In this document: positions 29,385-38,109 of the stretch, piece after piece | Layout: each line of letters begins with the position of its first letter | Position numbering within the stretch: position 1 is the stretch's first letter | From: Bifidobacterium merycicum DSM 6492 | Lineage (GTDB): Bacteria; Actinomycetota; Actinomycetes; Actinomycetales; Bifidobacteriaceae | Direction: 5' to 3' | DNA: 64,000 bases | Assembly: GCF_900129045.1 (NCBI RefSeq) | Contig: NZ_FQTX01000001.1 | Span: 582,873 to 646,872 of the forward strand | Position numbers and translations under genes: made by a program | The notes under the pieces: model-generated | The model's database searches: none | What the model was told of the DNA's origin: nothing | The model's input: the letters and a program-made list of their open reading frames with translations, nothing else

Positions 29385-30350
29385 ATGGCAAAACATGCAG
29401 GAAACCCACCCATGCGCATCGTATACGGAGGAGACAGCTTCCTCAACGACCAAACCATGCGCGACCTATGCCATAAGGCACTCACCGTCCGCCCCGACGC
29501 CGAACTCATCGAACTCGACGCAACCAACACCGACCAATACGCCTTCGACGAAGCAGTCAGCCCCTCACTGCTCTCCGACACCGCAGTTGTGCACATCACC
29601 AACCTGCAAAACGCCGACGACAAACTCGGCGAAGCCATGATCGCATACTGCAAACAAGCCTGCGCCAACCCCAGCGAATCCAGCATCGTCATCTGCCAAC
29701 ACGAAGGCGGCAACAAAGGCAAACGCCTCATCGACAAACTCACCCACGCAGGAGCCGGCAAAGAAGACATCCCCGACCTCAAAAAACCCGAAGCCAAACT
29801 CAACTTCACCATCAGCCAATTCGAACGCCACAACCGACGCGTCGAACCACAAGCCGCACAACAACTCGTCGACGTCCTCGGCGAACACACCGGCGAACTC
29901 GCAGCCATGTGCAACCAACTCTGCTTCGACTTCGACGACAACCCCATCAGCCTCAACCGTGTCAACCAATACCTCACCGCCAACGCCCAAGTAACCGGAT
30001 TCGCGCTCGCCGACACCGCGCTCGCCGGCCGCACCGCCGACGCGATCATCATGATGCGCTCCGCCATAGAACAAGGCACCGCACCCATCGCACTCATCGG
30101 CGCGCTCGCCTCCAAACTCCGCGGCATAGCCAAAGCCGCCGCAGTGAAATCAGGCACCATCTCCACCGCCGAAGCGGGCATGCCGTCATGGATGCTCAAA
30201 CGCATCAAACTTGCAGGATGGACCTCCGCCGGACTCTCCACCTGCATCCAAACCCTCGCATGGGCCGACGAACAAAGCAAAACCAACGGCGGCGACCCCG
30301 TCTACGCACTCGAACGCAGCATCGAATGCATCGCGTCGAAAGGACGATGA
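29385..30350 (+). CDS. holA: DNA polymerase III subunit delta
   Basis: A 321-residue clamp-loader subunit that opens the beta sliding clamp. The family pattern fits: N-terminal RecA-like strand MRIVYGGDSFLND, the clamp-binding region in the first third, LNRVNQYLTANAQVTGFALAD in the middle and the C-terminal collar (SKLRGIAKAAAVKSGTIS). ATG 29385 is used; ATG 29412 is an alternative that would start at MRIVYGG. Codon choice is unlike most of the window (AAA for Lys throughout). A LexA-type palindrome lies upstream. It precedes the tsaE-tsaB-rimI-tsaD cluster and may be transcribed with it. Confidence 0.9.
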   Translation: MAKHAGNPPMRIVYGGDSFLNDQTMRDLCHKALTVRPDAELIELDATNTDQYAFDEAVSPSLLSDTAVVHITNLQNADDKLGEAMIAYCKQACANPSESSIVICQHEGGNKGKRLIDKLTHAGAGKEDIPDLKKPEAKLNFTISQFERHNRRVEPQAAQQLVDVLGEHTGELAAMCNQLCFDFDDNPISLNRVNQYLTANAQVTGFALADTALAGRTADAIIMMRSAIEQGTAPIALIGALASKLRGIAKAAAVKSGTISTAEAGMPSWMLKRIKLAGWTSAGLSTCIQTLAWADEQSKTNGGDPVYALERSIECIASKGR

Positions 30351-30357
30351 AACGAAC

Positions 30358-30942
30358 ATGCAACCCAACACCACAACCAGCGCAACCATCACCATCGAAG
30401 CGCCAACCAGCATAGCCATGCGCGAAATAGGCGAACACATCGCCCACATCGTCCACGGCGGCGACGTACTCCTCCTCTCCGGCCCCCTCGGCGCAGGCAA
30501 AACCACCCTCGCACAAGGCTTCGGCACCGGGCTCGGCATCAAAGAGCCCATCGTCTCACCCACTTTCACCATCGCCCGCGAACTCAACGGCACCTTCCCC
30601 AACGGCGACCACGCCCACATGATCCACGTAGACGCCTACCGACTCGGCGGCAACGACTACGCCCCCGGACAAGACGGCATCGGCCGGCTCCTCGACGAAC
30701 TCGAATCACTCGGCCTCGACGAAGAACTCGAAGACCCCAGCGGCAACACCGTCATCCTCATGGAATGGGGAGAGCAAATGGCGGCCGCCCTCGCACCCGA
30801 ACGACTCGAAATCCACATCAGCAGGCCCACCGCACCCACACGAAACACCAACGAACCGACCAGCGAAGGTACTAGAATCGTCACCTTGGTGCCAGTCGGC
30901 AGCGACTGGGCACAACGAGCAGCAACCCTCGCAGGAAAGTGA
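30358..30942 (+). CDS. tsaE: tRNA t6A biosynthesis ATPase TsaE
   Basis: 194 residues. Walker A is LSGPLGAGKTTLAQGFGTGL and the family motifs PIVSPTFTIAREL and IHVDAYRLG follow. TsaE is the ATPase that cycles the TsaB-TsaD complex making N6-threonylcarbamoyladenosine at position 37 of ANN-decoding tRNAs. I place the start at ATG 30358, 8 bases after the holA stop. The frame is open upstream inside holA but that part is a shadow. The C-terminus carries a poorly conserved stretch with several Thr/Asn. Confidence 0.9.
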   Translation: MQPNTTTSATITIEAPTSIAMREIGEHIAHIVHGGDVLLLSGPLGAGKTTLAQGFGTGLGIKEPIVSPTFTIARELNGTFPNGDHAHMIHVDAYRLGGNDYAPGQDGIGRLLDELESLGLDEELEDPSGNTVILMEWGEQMAAALAPERLEIHISRPTAPTRNTNEPTSEGTRIVTLVPVGSDWAQRAATLAGK

Positions 30943-30948
30943 CACAAC

Positions 30949-31731
30949 ATGGGCGCGAACGAAACAATGCTGGTAATCGACACCTCATACGGATCCACCG
31001 TCGGCATAACCGGACACGAACCCCTCACCGAAACCGACTCACGCACCCACGTCGAAAAACTCCAAGTCAACATCGCCACAGCCGTACAGCAAGCAAAACT
31101 CACCCCCAACAACATCACCACCATCGTCGCAGGCATCGGCCCCGCACCCTTCACCGGTCTACGTGCAGGCATCGTCGCAGCCAAAGCGCTCGCCTTCGCC
31201 ACCGGCGCCAAGCTGGTAGGTCAGGATATCCTCGCCCCTCAGGCGTGGTGGAACGCCGAACGTCGCGGTGAAACCGACGCCGATACGCGCGTGCTGACCC
31301 TCGCCGTGAACGACGCACGCCGCAAGCAGCTGTATTTCGAGCTGTGCGCTCCCGTCAGCGGCGAGAATCCGGATCCGGAACCGTTGATCGCCATGGACAT
31401 CGACTATCCTGCGGGCATCGTCACGCGCGTCAACGAAGCGGTAAACGCCTATGAGGCGAGTACAGGCAAGCGCGTGCTGGTCGATGTGGTGGGGCATGGC
31501 GCGGCCAAATACGCCAGCGTGCTGCAGGGCATCGATTCGTTGGGCGATGTGGTGGACGAATCCGTACTCGACCAAGGCGCGCATGGTCTCGATATCTTCA
31601 CGCGCCGGGCCGTCGCGCGCGTTGCGGACGATACGCCGGTTGAGCCGCTGTACCTGCGTCGCCCTGACGCCGAAGTGCCGAATCCGCTGAAGCATGTGCT
31701 CGGCCATGGCGGCGCGAAGGCCACACGATGA
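30949..31731 (+). CDS. tsaB: tRNA t6A biosynthesis protein TsaB
   Basis: 260 residues of the ASKHA fold. The N-terminal MLVIDTSYGSTVGI, the dimer-interface motif AGIGPAPFTGLRAGIVAAKAL and the second-half LTLAVNDARRKQLYFEL identify TsaB, the partner of TsaD. It starts 6 bases after tsaE and overlaps rimI by ATGA. Codon usage changes abruptly near codon 84 (about 31.2 kb), from A/C-ending to the normal G/C-ending pattern, so the gene looks like a mosaic. Confidence 0.92.
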   Translation: MGANETMLVIDTSYGSTVGITGHEPLTETDSRTHVEKLQVNIATAVQQAKLTPNNITTIVAGIGPAPFTGLRAGIVAAKALAFATGAKLVGQDILAPQAWWNAERRGETDADTRVLTLAVNDARRKQLYFELCAPVSGENPDPEPLIAMDIDYPAGIVTRVNEAVNAYEASTGKRVLVDVVGHGAAKYASVLQGIDSLGDVVDESVLDQGAHGLDIFTRRAVARVADDTPVEPLYLRRPDAEVPNPLKHVLGHGGAKATR

Positions 31732-32243
31732 TCATCGACATCAACGAGCTCGATAGGGAACTGGTGGTCCGTTCCATCGCGACGTTGGAACGGGAACTGT
31801 TCGGCAAGGGCGCGTGGAGCGAATCCGCCGTGCGGCAGGAACTGGACGCGCCCGCCCGTTTCTATTTCGCCGATGTGGCGGAAGCGGATGGCGGCGCGGA
31901 GGGGCGTCCCGTCATCCGTGGATACGCGGGATTCTGGTACGACGGCGACGATGCTGAGATCATGACCATCGGCGTGGGACGTGACTATCAGCGCCATGGC
32001 ATCGCCGCGGCTTTGCTGCAACGGCTTATCGATGAGGCCCGTACGCAGGGGGCCGCACGCATGCTGCTCGAAGTGAGGGTGGATAACGACCCGGCATTGG
32101 CATTGTATGAACGATTCGGCTTCCAGCGGCTCGGATTGCGCAAACGGTACTACCAGCCTGAAGGCATCGACGCATACACCATGAGCTTGGATGTGGCCGG
32201 GCCCCGCATCGTGGGATTCCAATCCGGGCATACCGCCGCATAA
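31728..32243 (+). CDS. rimI: Ribosomal protein N-acetyltransferase RimI-like
   Basis: 171-residue GNAT acetyltransferase. The acetyl-CoA site reads IMTIGVGRDYQRHGIAAAL and the C-terminal YERFGFQRLGLRKRYYQPEG matches the RimI pattern. It should acetylate the N-terminus of bS18, and it sits, as often in actinobacteria, between tsaB and tsaD with a 4-base overlap to tsaB. Substrate is inferred from context and family. Confidence 0.88.
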   Translation: MIIDINELDRELVVRSIATLERELFGKGAWSESAVRQELDAPARFYFADVAEADGGAEGRPVIRGYAGFWYDGDDAEIMTIGVGRDYQRHGIAAALLQRLIDEARTQGAARMLLEVRVDNDPALALYERFGFQRLGLRKRYYQPEGIDAYTMSLDVAGPRIVGFQSGHTAA

Positions 32244-32318
32244 CCGCGCACAGGGAAGCGCACAAGCAAGGAACCATACGTGAAGCGCGGGAAACGCGCA
32301 GAAAAAAGGAGGACGGCA

Positions 32319-33362
32319 ATGAACGAACCCATTGTCCTGGGCATCGAATCCACCTGCGACGAAACGGCCGCCGCCGTCGTGAGGGGGCGTACGCTGCTGT
32401 CCAACGTGGTCGCGTCCTCCATGCAGGAGCATGCCCGATACGGGGGAGTGATCCCCGAAATCGCGTCACGCGCCCATGCGGAGGCTTTCGTCCCATGCGT
32501 GAGCAAGGCGCTGGCGGACGCGAACATGACCCTGTCCGATGTGGATGCGATCGCCGTATCCGCGGGCCCGGGTCTTGCCGGCTGTCTCGCCGTGGGCGTC
32601 TCCGGAGCCAAGGCGCTGGCCTGGGCGAGCGGCAAACCGCTGTACGGCATCAACCATGTGATCGGGCATATCGCCGTGACGCAGCTGCAATTCGGTCCGG
32701 TTCGCGAGAACACCATGGCGTTGATCGTCTCCGGCGGGCACACGTCGCTGCTGCATGTGACCGACATCGCACGCAAGATCGATGTGGTCGGCACCACGCT
32801 GGATGACGCCGCGGGCGAATGCTTCGACAAGGTGGCGCGACTGCTCGGCTTCCCATATCCGGGAGGACCGCACATCGATCGTCATGCGCGCAACGGCAAT
32901 CCGAAGGCCATCAAGGTGCCCCAGGGGCTCACGCAGGGTCAGGCGGGTGCCAGGCACCCGTACGATTTCAGTTTCTCCGGCGTGAAAACCGCCGTGGCGC
33001 GTTGGGTGGAAGGCCAGCAGGAGCTGAGCAACGAGATCCCCGTGGACGACGTGTGCGCCTCCCTGGCGGATTCGGTGGCGACCGTGCTGTCGAAGAAAAC
33101 GATGCGCGGATGCCGCCAGTACGATTCCGATACGTTGATCGTGGGCGGCGGTTTCTCCGCCAACTCGCAGCTGCGCGCCAAGCTCGTCGAATACGGCAGG
33201 AGCAACGGCGTGGACGTGCGTATCCCAGAGATCAAGCTCTGCACGGATAACGGCGCGATGGTCGCCGTGCTCGGCGCGAATCTTGTGGAGGCCGGGGTCG
33301 CCCCAAGCGCACCTGATTTCTCCATCGATTCCGCCATGCCGTTGACGACGATTTCCTTGTAA
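32319..33362 (+). CDS. tsaD: tRNA t6A transferase TsaD
   Basis: 347-residue ASKHA protein, the catalytic subunit that moves threonylcarbamoyl to A37 of tRNA. Start: LGIESTCDETAAAVV. The metal-binding His pair is in PEIASRAHAEAF plus INHVIGHI. GGHTSLL and the C-terminal DNGAMVA complete the site. ATG 32319 has AAGGAGGA at 32307-32314; the frame extends to 32280. Last gene of the holA-tsaEB-rimI-tsaD group. Confidence 0.95.
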   Translation: MNEPIVLGIESTCDETAAAVVRGRTLLSNVVASSMQEHARYGGVIPEIASRAHAEAFVPCVSKALADANMTLSDVDAIAVSAGPGLAGCLAVGVSGAKALAWASGKPLYGINHVIGHIAVTQLQFGPVRENTMALIVSGGHTSLLHVTDIARKIDVVGTTLDDAAGECFDKVARLLGFPYPGGPHIDRHARNGNPKAIKVPQGLTQGQAGARHPYDFSFSGVKTAVARWVEGQQELSNEIPVDDVCASLADSVATVLSKKTMRGCRQYDSDTLIVGGGFSANSQLRAKLVEYGRSNGVDVRIPEIKLCTDNGAMVAVLGANLVEAGVAPSAPDFSIDSAMPLTTISL

Positions 33363-33403
33363 ACCCTTGCAACACAATGGGACACGCCGTAAGTGAAATC
33401 GAC

Positions 33404-33431
33404 TTGCGTTCGTTCCCATTGTGTGTATTAT
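33404..33431 (+). promoter_or_regulatory. Promoter for the tRNA-Asn genes
   Basis: TTGCGT at 33404-33409 and TATTAT at 33426-33431, 16 bases apart, about 40 bases before the first tRNA. Confidence 0.6.
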
Positions 33432-33469
33432 ATGTGTCTTGTGCGCAAGGGAAACCTTGCAGGCTACAT

Positions 33470-33542
33470 TCCCGCGTAGCTCAGTTGGCAGAGCGTCTGA
33501 CTGTTAATCAGAATGTCGCTGGTTCAAGCCCAGCCGCGGGAG
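33470..33542 (+). tRNA. tRNA-Asn (GTT), copy 1
   Basis: 73 bases folding as a standard cloverleaf: acceptor TCCCGCG/CGCGGGA, D arm GCTC/GAGC, anticodon loop CTGTTAA with anticodon GTT, T arm GCTGG TTCAAGC CCAGC, discriminator G. No CCA is encoded. Its t6A37 would be made by the adjacent Tsa proteins (tRNA-Asn reads AAY). Confidence 0.96.
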
Positions 33543-33588
33543 CTCGGAATGGTTTTCCGCAGGAAAGTCGTTCGAAACAATTGAACAT

Positions 33589-33661
33589 TCCCGCGTAGCT
33601 CAGTTGGCAGAGCGTCTGACTGTTAATCAGAATGTCGCTGGTTCAAGCCCAGCCGCGGGAG
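33589..33661 (+). tRNA. tRNA-Asn (GTT), copy 2
   Basis: Identical in sequence to copy 1, 46 bases downstream. The identity covers the entire 73-base tRNA and about 4 bases before it. It is followed by a strong terminator, so the two are co-transcribed. Confidence 0.96.
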
Positions 33662-33669
33662 CCCATCGG

Positions 33670-33705
33670 AGGCCGTCGGCGTTACGCCGGCGGCCTTTTT
33701 GTTTT
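33670..33705 (+). terminator. Terminator of the tRNA-Asn operon
   Basis: Stem GGCCGTCGGCG (33671-33681) with CGCCGGCGGCC (33685-33695), one G-U pair, loop TTA, then TTTTTGTTTT. Confidence 0.9.
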
Positions 33706-33732
33706 CCATGATGACGTTCCGGCTGCTGCATT

Positions 33733-33873
33733 CTACTGGCGTCCGCCCATGATGCGGATGATCTGCTTGATGACGGCGAACGGGAACATGATGACGAAGC
33801 CGATCAGCCAGAGCAGGCCGCGCACGGCGCAGATGATGACGGCGGTCAGGATGGAACCGAGCAAAAACCACAT
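33733..33873 (-). CDS. Small membrane protein, 46 residues
   Basis: Reading from ATG 33873 (minus), preceded by a GAGG ribosome-site element, the frame encodes MWFLLGSILTAVIICAVRGL and a second hydrophobic stretch LIGFVIMFPFAVIKQIIRIM ending GGRQ. It is a short two-helix or hairpin membrane peptide. A longer upstream reading (to 33984) lacks support. Small hydrophobic proteins of this type are common in actinobacteria; I recognise no family. Confidence 0.5.
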   Translation of the reverse strand: MWFLLGSILTAVIICAVRGLLWLIGFVIMFPFAVIKQIIRIMGGRQ

Positions 33874-34034
33874 GGTATGCCTCTTTCGTATGGCGCTTCT
33901 TCTTCGTTGTCTTACGTCCCCGTTTGCGGGGGACTTGCTTACATAGGTATTCACCGGACAAAACGGGTTCGGTGTGTCCTGCAAGCGTCACCTGTCGTTC
34001 TTAAGTAGACATATTGATGACAAGTGTATAATTA
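33874..34034. other. Intergenic region between two small membrane-protein genes
   Basis: 161 bases, AT-richer than the surroundings, with TATAAT-like sequence at about 34026-34032. No other structure stands out. Confidence 0.35.
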
Positions 34035-34367
34035 ATGCTGCGTGATGATGCGTACGATTCGATCCATGAAGGGGGAACGGTCGCAATCATCATTGATATT
34101 GCCCGTTACGGTTCTCGGGAGGTGATGTCGTTGGTGGCGGCATTGAAAAGGGGCTGGGTCATCATGTATGCAGTGGGTACCGCGGTAGCATACGCGGTTG
34201 CTGTGTACTTCTGTATGGACGTTCGGTTCCTATTCAGTTGGAAGGGCATATCCATCGTCGTGTTCTTCACCTTGGTCTCGACATTCGTAACGGCCTGGTT
34301 GTCGCGTGTCGATCATCCGGATATCGGCGAGGAAACGGAGGATGATGATTCGAATATCACACCATGA
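34035..34367 (+). CDS. Small membrane protein, 110 residues, unknown
   Basis: An acidic C-terminus (DIGEETEDDDSN) follows two hydrophobic helices at about residues 42-60 and 69-90. ATG 34035 lacks a clear ribosome site; an internal ATG 34125 follows GGGAGG but with only two bases spacing. The base composition is a little richer in A+T than its neighbours. No family recognised; the reading frame may or may not be real. Confidence 0.4.
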   Translation: MLRDDAYDSIHEGGTVAIIIDIARYGSREVMSLVAALKRGWVIMYAVGTAVAYAVAVYFCMDVRFLFSWKGISIVVFFTLVSTFVTAWLSRVDHPDIGEETEDDDSNITP

Positions 34368-34400
34368 TGATTCCCGTCTTCTGATTTTCGCATAAGGTCA

Positions 34401-34572
34401 ATGTGAGTGGCGCCGTCATAACGATGGAGCCACTCACATATGGTGCGATCGCGCGCCTTCGCGATCCGCGTACGACACCGTTTGCATTTGTCGCGCCGAA
34501 TGCCTATCGTGGCTGCTGTTGATACCCAGTCCAGGCCTGCACATTGGTACCGCGGGCCCCGATAGCAAAGGA
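34401..34572 (+). promoter_or_regulatory. Structured leader of thrS, possible T-box-like element
   Basis: Three elements: an 11-bp stem ATGTGAGTGGC (34401-34411) / GCCACTCACAT (34429-34439), whose loop contains ACG, a Thr codon; TGGTACCGCG at 34545-34554, identical to the core of the T-box (TGGNACCGCG); and a closing pair CTATCG (34504-34509) / CGATAG (34560-34565) right before the ribosome site AAAGGA at 34567-34572. Together they suggest a translational T-box responding to tRNA-Thr. The first stem could equally be a terminator of the small upstream gene. Not proved. Confidence 0.35.
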
Positions 34573-34578
34573 CACATC

Positions 34579-36612
34579 ATGGCGCAAAGCTCCATCTCCA
34601 TCACAGTCAACGGCGAAGCGAAGGAGGTGGAAGCAACCACCACCGGCGTCGAACTGTTCTCCGATGACAAGAACATCATCGCGGTGCGTCTGAACGGCGA
34701 ACCCCGCGACCTGTACACGCCGCTCTCCGACGGCGACGTCGTCGAAGGCATCGCCCTCGACTCCGAGGACGGCATCGCGATCATGCGTCACTCGGCCACC
34801 CATGTCATGGCCCAGGCCGTGCAGGAGATCTACCCCGACGCCAAGCTCGGCGTCGGCCCCGTGATCAAGGACGGCTTCTACTACGATTTCGATGTCGAAC
34901 AGCCGTTCACCCCCGAGGATCTGAAGAACATCGAGAAGCGCATGCAGCGCATCATCAAGTCCTCCCAGTCCTTCCGCCGCCGTGTGGTGACCGAGGAGGA
35001 GGCCCTGGCCGAGGAAGCCGATCAGCCGTACAAGATCGAGCTCATCAAGGACAAGGAAGCGCATCTCGATCCGGCCGCCGCAACCGAGATCAGCGAGAAG
35101 GAACTGAGCTTCTACGACAACGTCGACCGTGATGGCAACGTGGTGTGGAAGGATCTGTGCCGCGGACCGCACCTGCCGAACACCCGTTACATCAAGGCCT
35201 TCAAGATCGAGCGTTCCGCCGCCGCCTACTGGCGTGGCAGCGAATCCAACCCGATGCTGCAGCGCATCTACGGTGCGGCGTTCGCCACCAAGGAGGATCT
35301 CAAGGCCTACCAGACCCGTCTTGAGGAGGCCGCCAAGCGCGATCACCGCAAGCTCGGCGCCGAGATGGACCTGTTCTCCTTCCCGGATGAGATCGGCCCC
35401 GGTCTGGCCGTGTTCCACCCGAAGGGCGCTGCCGTCATCAACGCCATGGAGGACTACTCCCGCGAGATGCACCGCAAGCATCACTACAGCTTCGTCCAGA
35501 CCCCGCACATCACCAAGGGCGGTCTGTACGAGACCTCCGGCCACCTGCACTGGTACAAGGACAGCATGTACCCGCCGATGCGTCTGGACGAGGAGAAGGA
35601 CGAGAACGGCAATGTGACCAAGCAGGGCTTCGACTACTACCTGAAGCCGATGAACTGCCCGATGCACAACCTGATCTTCAAGTCCCGCCAGCGTTCCTAC
35701 CGCGAGCTGCCGCTGCGCCTGTTCGAGTTCGGTACCGTCTACCGTTACGAGAAGTCCGGTGAGGTGCACGGTCTGACCCGTGTGCGCGGCCTGACCCAGG
35801 ACGATTCCCACATCTACTGCACCCGTGAGCAGATGAAGGATGAGCTGAAGAACCTGCTGAACTTCGTACTCGGCCTGCTCAAGGACTTCGGTCTGGACGA
35901 CTTCTACCTGGAGCTCTCCACCAAGGATCCGCACAAGTACGTCGGCTCCGACGAGATCTGGGAGGAAGCCACCAACACACTGGCTGAAGTCGCCAAGGAA
36001 TCCGGTCTGGAACTGGTCGACGATCCGTGCGGCGCCGCATTCTACGGCCCGAAGATCTCCGTCCAGGCCCGCGACGCCATCGGCCGCACCTGGCAGGTCT
36101 CCACCATCCAGCTCGACTTCAACCTGCCTGAGCGCTTCCAGCTCGAATATATCGCCGCCGACGGCACCCATCAGCGTCCGGTGATGATCCACCGCGCCCT
36201 GTTCGGTTCCATCGAGCGCTTCTTCGCCGTGCTGCTCGAACACTACGCTGGCGCCTTCCCGGCATGGCTCGCCCCGGTCCAGGTGCTCGGCGTCCCCGTC
36301 GCCGACGAGTTCGCCCCGCACCTGCAGAAGTTCATCGCCAGCTTGGAAGAGGAGACCGTCCGCTGCGAGATTGATCTGTCCGATGATCGTTTCGGCAAGA
36401 AGATCCGCAACGCCTCCAAGTCCAAGGCGCCGTTCATCCTCATCGTCGGCGAGGAGGACATGAACAACAACGCGGTGAGCTTCCGCTTCCGCGACGGCAG
36501 CCAGCTCAACGGCGTTCCGGTCGATGAGGCCAAGGCCGACATCATGAAGGTCATCAAGAAGCGTGTTCAGGTGAACACCGTCGATGATTTCAAGGCGGCC
36601 ATCGCCGACTGA
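34579..36612 (+). CDS. thrS: Threonyl-tRNA synthetase
   Basis: 677 residues, normal class II ThrRS length. Domains in order: N-terminal TGS fold ([20 protein letters not shown]), the second additional domain with [16 protein letters not shown] and [16 protein letters not shown] for editing and Zn-dependent contacts, the catalytic core with [20 protein letters not shown] and the motif 2 loop, motif 3 [18 protein letters not shown], and the anticodon-binding domain. Start ATG 34579 has AAAGGA upstream. The leader may carry a T-box-like element. Confidence 0.98.
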   Translation: MAQSSISITVNGEAKEVEATTTGVELFSDDKNIIAVRLNGEPRDLYTPLSDGDVVEGIALDSEDGIAIMRHSATHVMAQAVQEIYPDAKLGVGPVIKDGFYYDFDVEQPFTPEDLKNIEKRMQRIIKSSQSFRRRVVTEEEALAEEADQPYKIELIKDKEAHLDPAAATEISEKELSFYDNVDRDGNVVWKDLCRGPHLPNTRYIKAFKIERSAAAYWRGSESNPMLQRIYGAAFATKEDLKAYQTRLEEAAKRDHRKLGAEMDLFSFPDEIGPGLAVFHPKGAAVINAMEDYSREMHRKHHYSFVQTPHITKGGLYETSGHLHWYKDSMYPPMRLDEEKDENGNVTKQGFDYYLKPMNCPMHNLIFKSRQRSYRELPLRLFEFGTVYRYEKSGEVHGLTRVRGLTQDDSHIYCTREQMKDELKNLLNFVLGLLKDFGLDDFYLELSTKDPHKYVGSDEIWEEATNTLAEVAKESGLELVDDPCGAAFYGPKISVQARDAIGRTWQVSTIQLDFNLPERFQLEYIAADGTHQRPVMIHRALFGSIERFFAVLLEHYAGAFPAWLAPVQVLGVPVADEFAPHLQKFIASLEEETVRCEIDLSDDRFGKKIRNASKSKAPFILIVGEEDMNNNAVSFRFRDGSQLNGVPVDEAKADIMKVIKKRVQVNTVDDFKAAIAD

Positions 36613-36619
36613 AATCCCA

Positions 36620-36665
36620 TGGCGCTAAGCGGCAATGTCTGCTTAGCGCCATACAATCTTTTCGT
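36620..36665 (+). terminator. Terminator after thrS
   Basis: Perfect 11-bp stem TGGCGCTAAGC (36620-36630) / GCTTAGCGCCA (36641-36651) with a 10-base loop; TACAATCTTTTCG follows. Confidence 0.8.
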
Positions 36666-36697
36666 TTGTCAGTAATCGTTTATTTGCGAGGAGCATT

Positions 36698-37453
36698 ATG
36701 TCCGGTCATTCCAAGTGGGCGACCACCAAGCACAAGAAGGCTGCCATCGACGCAAAGCGTGGCAAGCTGTTCGCCAAGCTCATCAAGAACATCGAAATCG
36801 CGGCCCGTCAGGGCGGTGGCGACCCCGACGGCAACCCGTCGCTGTACGACGCCATCTACAAGGCCAAGAAAGCCTCCATGCCGGCCGATAACATCAAGCG
36901 CGCCGTCAAGCGCGGCTCCGGTGAGGAAGCCGGCGGCGCCAACTACGAGGACATCGTGTACGAAGGCTACGCACCCGCAGGCGTCGGCCTCATCATCGAA
37001 TGCCTGACCGATAACCGCAACCGTGCCGCCGCCGAAGTGCGCTCCACCCTGACCAAGGGCAACGGCTCCCTGGCCACCAGCGGTTCCGTGTCCTTCAACT
37101 TCGAGCGTAAGGGCCAGATCGTGGTTCCCGCCGAGGGCGTGAACTTCGATGACCTGTTCGAGAAGGCCGCCGAAGCCGGCGCCGAAGACGTGACCGAGGA
37201 CGGCGAGGTCTTCACCGTCATCACCGGTCCGTCCGACCTGACCGAGGTGCGCAAGGCCCTGCAGGACGCCGGTTTCGACTACGATTCCGCCGATCTGGTC
37301 ATGGCTCCGAAGAACGAGGTCGAGCTGAGCCTCGAGGATGCCCAGAAGGTGTCCAAGCTCATCGACAACCTCGACGATCTGGACGATGTGCAGAACATCT
37401 ACTCCAACTGGACCGCCTCCGATGAGGTCATGGCCCAGCTGGACGAGGAGTAA
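36698..37453 (+). CDS. yebC: YebC/PmpR-family protein
   Basis: 251 residues, starting [20 protein letters not shown], the hallmark of the YebC/TACO1 family. The family is known as a transcriptional or translational regulator; recent work ties it to relief of ribosome stalling at proline stretches. GAGGAG precedes the ATG. It lies upstream of ruvCAB, a conserved arrangement, and the three domains are complete. It is separated from ruvC by only six bases. Confidence 0.94.
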   Translation: MSGHSKWATTKHKKAAIDAKRGKLFAKLIKNIEIAARQGGGDPDGNPSLYDAIYKAKKASMPADNIKRAVKRGSGEEAGGANYEDIVYEGYAPAGVGLIIECLTDNRNRAAAEVRSTLTKGNGSLATSGSVSFNFERKGQIVVPAEGVNFDDLFEKAAEAGAEDVTEDGEVFTVITGPSDLTEVRKALQDAGFDYDSADLVMAPKNEVELSLEDAQKVSKLIDNLDDLDDVQNIYSNWTASDEVMAQLDEE

Positions 37454-37459
37454 TCCTCG

Positions 37460-38041
37460 ATGATCATTCTCGGCGTCGACCCCGGGCTCACGCGCTGCGG
37501 GGTCGGCGTTATTGAAGCCGGCGCCTATCGCCGGCTTTCGTTTATTCATGTGGATGTGGTGCGTTCCGCACCGGATGTATCCCAGGATCTGCGCTTGCTC
37601 GCCATCTACAACGGGCTCGTCGAGAAGATCGAACGGTTCGCGCCGGATGTCGTGTCCATCGAACGCGTGTTCGCGCAATCGAACCACAATACCGTGCTCG
37701 GCACCGCGCAGGCGGCGGGGCTGGCCATGCTCGCCGCCGCGCAGCGCGGCATTCCGGTGGCGCTGCATACGCCTACCGAGGCGAAGCTCGCCATCACCGG
37801 CGACGGTAGGGCACAGAAGATCCAGGTCGAGCGTATGGTCACCCGTATCCTGAACCTAAGCGCCATGCCGACACCGGCCGACGCCGCCGACGCCTTGGCT
37901 TTGGCGATTTGCCACGCTTTGCATCCGGCGGGCGCATTGCAGGGAGGGGAGCGCGAACAGCATCTCACCCCGGCTCAGCGGCAATGGGCCCAAGCCGCGC
38001 AGAAAACACGCCGTCGTTCCTCCACGGATAGGGGAATGTGA
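37460..38041 (+). CDS. ruvC: Crossover junction endodeoxyribonuclease RuvC
   Basis: 193-residue Holliday-junction resolvase. Active-site acids are in [12 protein letters not shown] (Asp), [12 protein letters not shown] (Glu) and [11 protein letters not shown] (Asp pair), as in RuvC. It cuts four-way junctions processed by RuvAB. ATG 37460 follows the yebC stop by 6 bases. The C-terminal 30 residues ([18 protein letters not shown]) are basic and not conserved. Confidence 0.96.
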   Translation: MIILGVDPGLTRCGVGVIEAGAYRRLSFIHVDVVRSAPDVSQDLRLLAIYNGLVEKIERFAPDVVSIERVFAQSNHNTVLGTAQAAGLAMLAAAQRGIPVALHTPTEAKLAITGDGRAQKIQVERMVTRILNLSAMPTPADAADALALAICHALHPAGALQGGEREQHLTPAQRQWAQAAQKTRRRSSTDRGM

Positions 38042-38080
38042 CGGTTGGTGCTGCGCATCATGCCGAACTCGTGTAAACTG

Positions 38081-38096
38081 TCGAACAGCTGTTCGA
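38081..38096. promoter_or_regulatory. LexA-type (SOS box) palindrome upstream of ruvA
   Basis: TCGAACAGCTGTTCGA is a perfect 16-bp palindrome that matches the actinobacterial SOS box (GAAC-N4-GTTC). It is 14 bases before the ruvA start, after a TAAACT -10-like element at 38074-38079, so LexA binding would block the ruvAB promoter directly. SOS induction of ruvAB is known in other bacteria. Confidence 0.85.
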
Positions 38097-38109
38097 ATAG
38101 GGAGGCGTG

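Larger units (their letters stand above)
28500..31200. other. Segment with A+C-rich + strand
   Basis: From about 28.5 to 31.2 kb the + strand is strongly enriched in A and C irrespective of gene direction: the minus-strand YczE gene is G/T rich, while holA, tsaE and the first third of tsaB use almost only AAA, CAA, GAA, AAC and CCC/ACC codons where the rest of the window prefers AAG, CAG and GAG. The change at about 31.2 kb is sharp and falls inside tsaB. This was judged by eye and not measured. Confidence 0.6.

Noticed and set aside
33470..33661. tRNA-Asn duplicate as an attachment-site scar of an integrated element
   Set aside because: Only 46 bases separate the copies and no mobile genes are near; a simple tandem duplication is enough.
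34504..36321. A 605-codon open frame antisense to thrS
   Set aside because: Shadow of thrS; composition of codon-bias origin.
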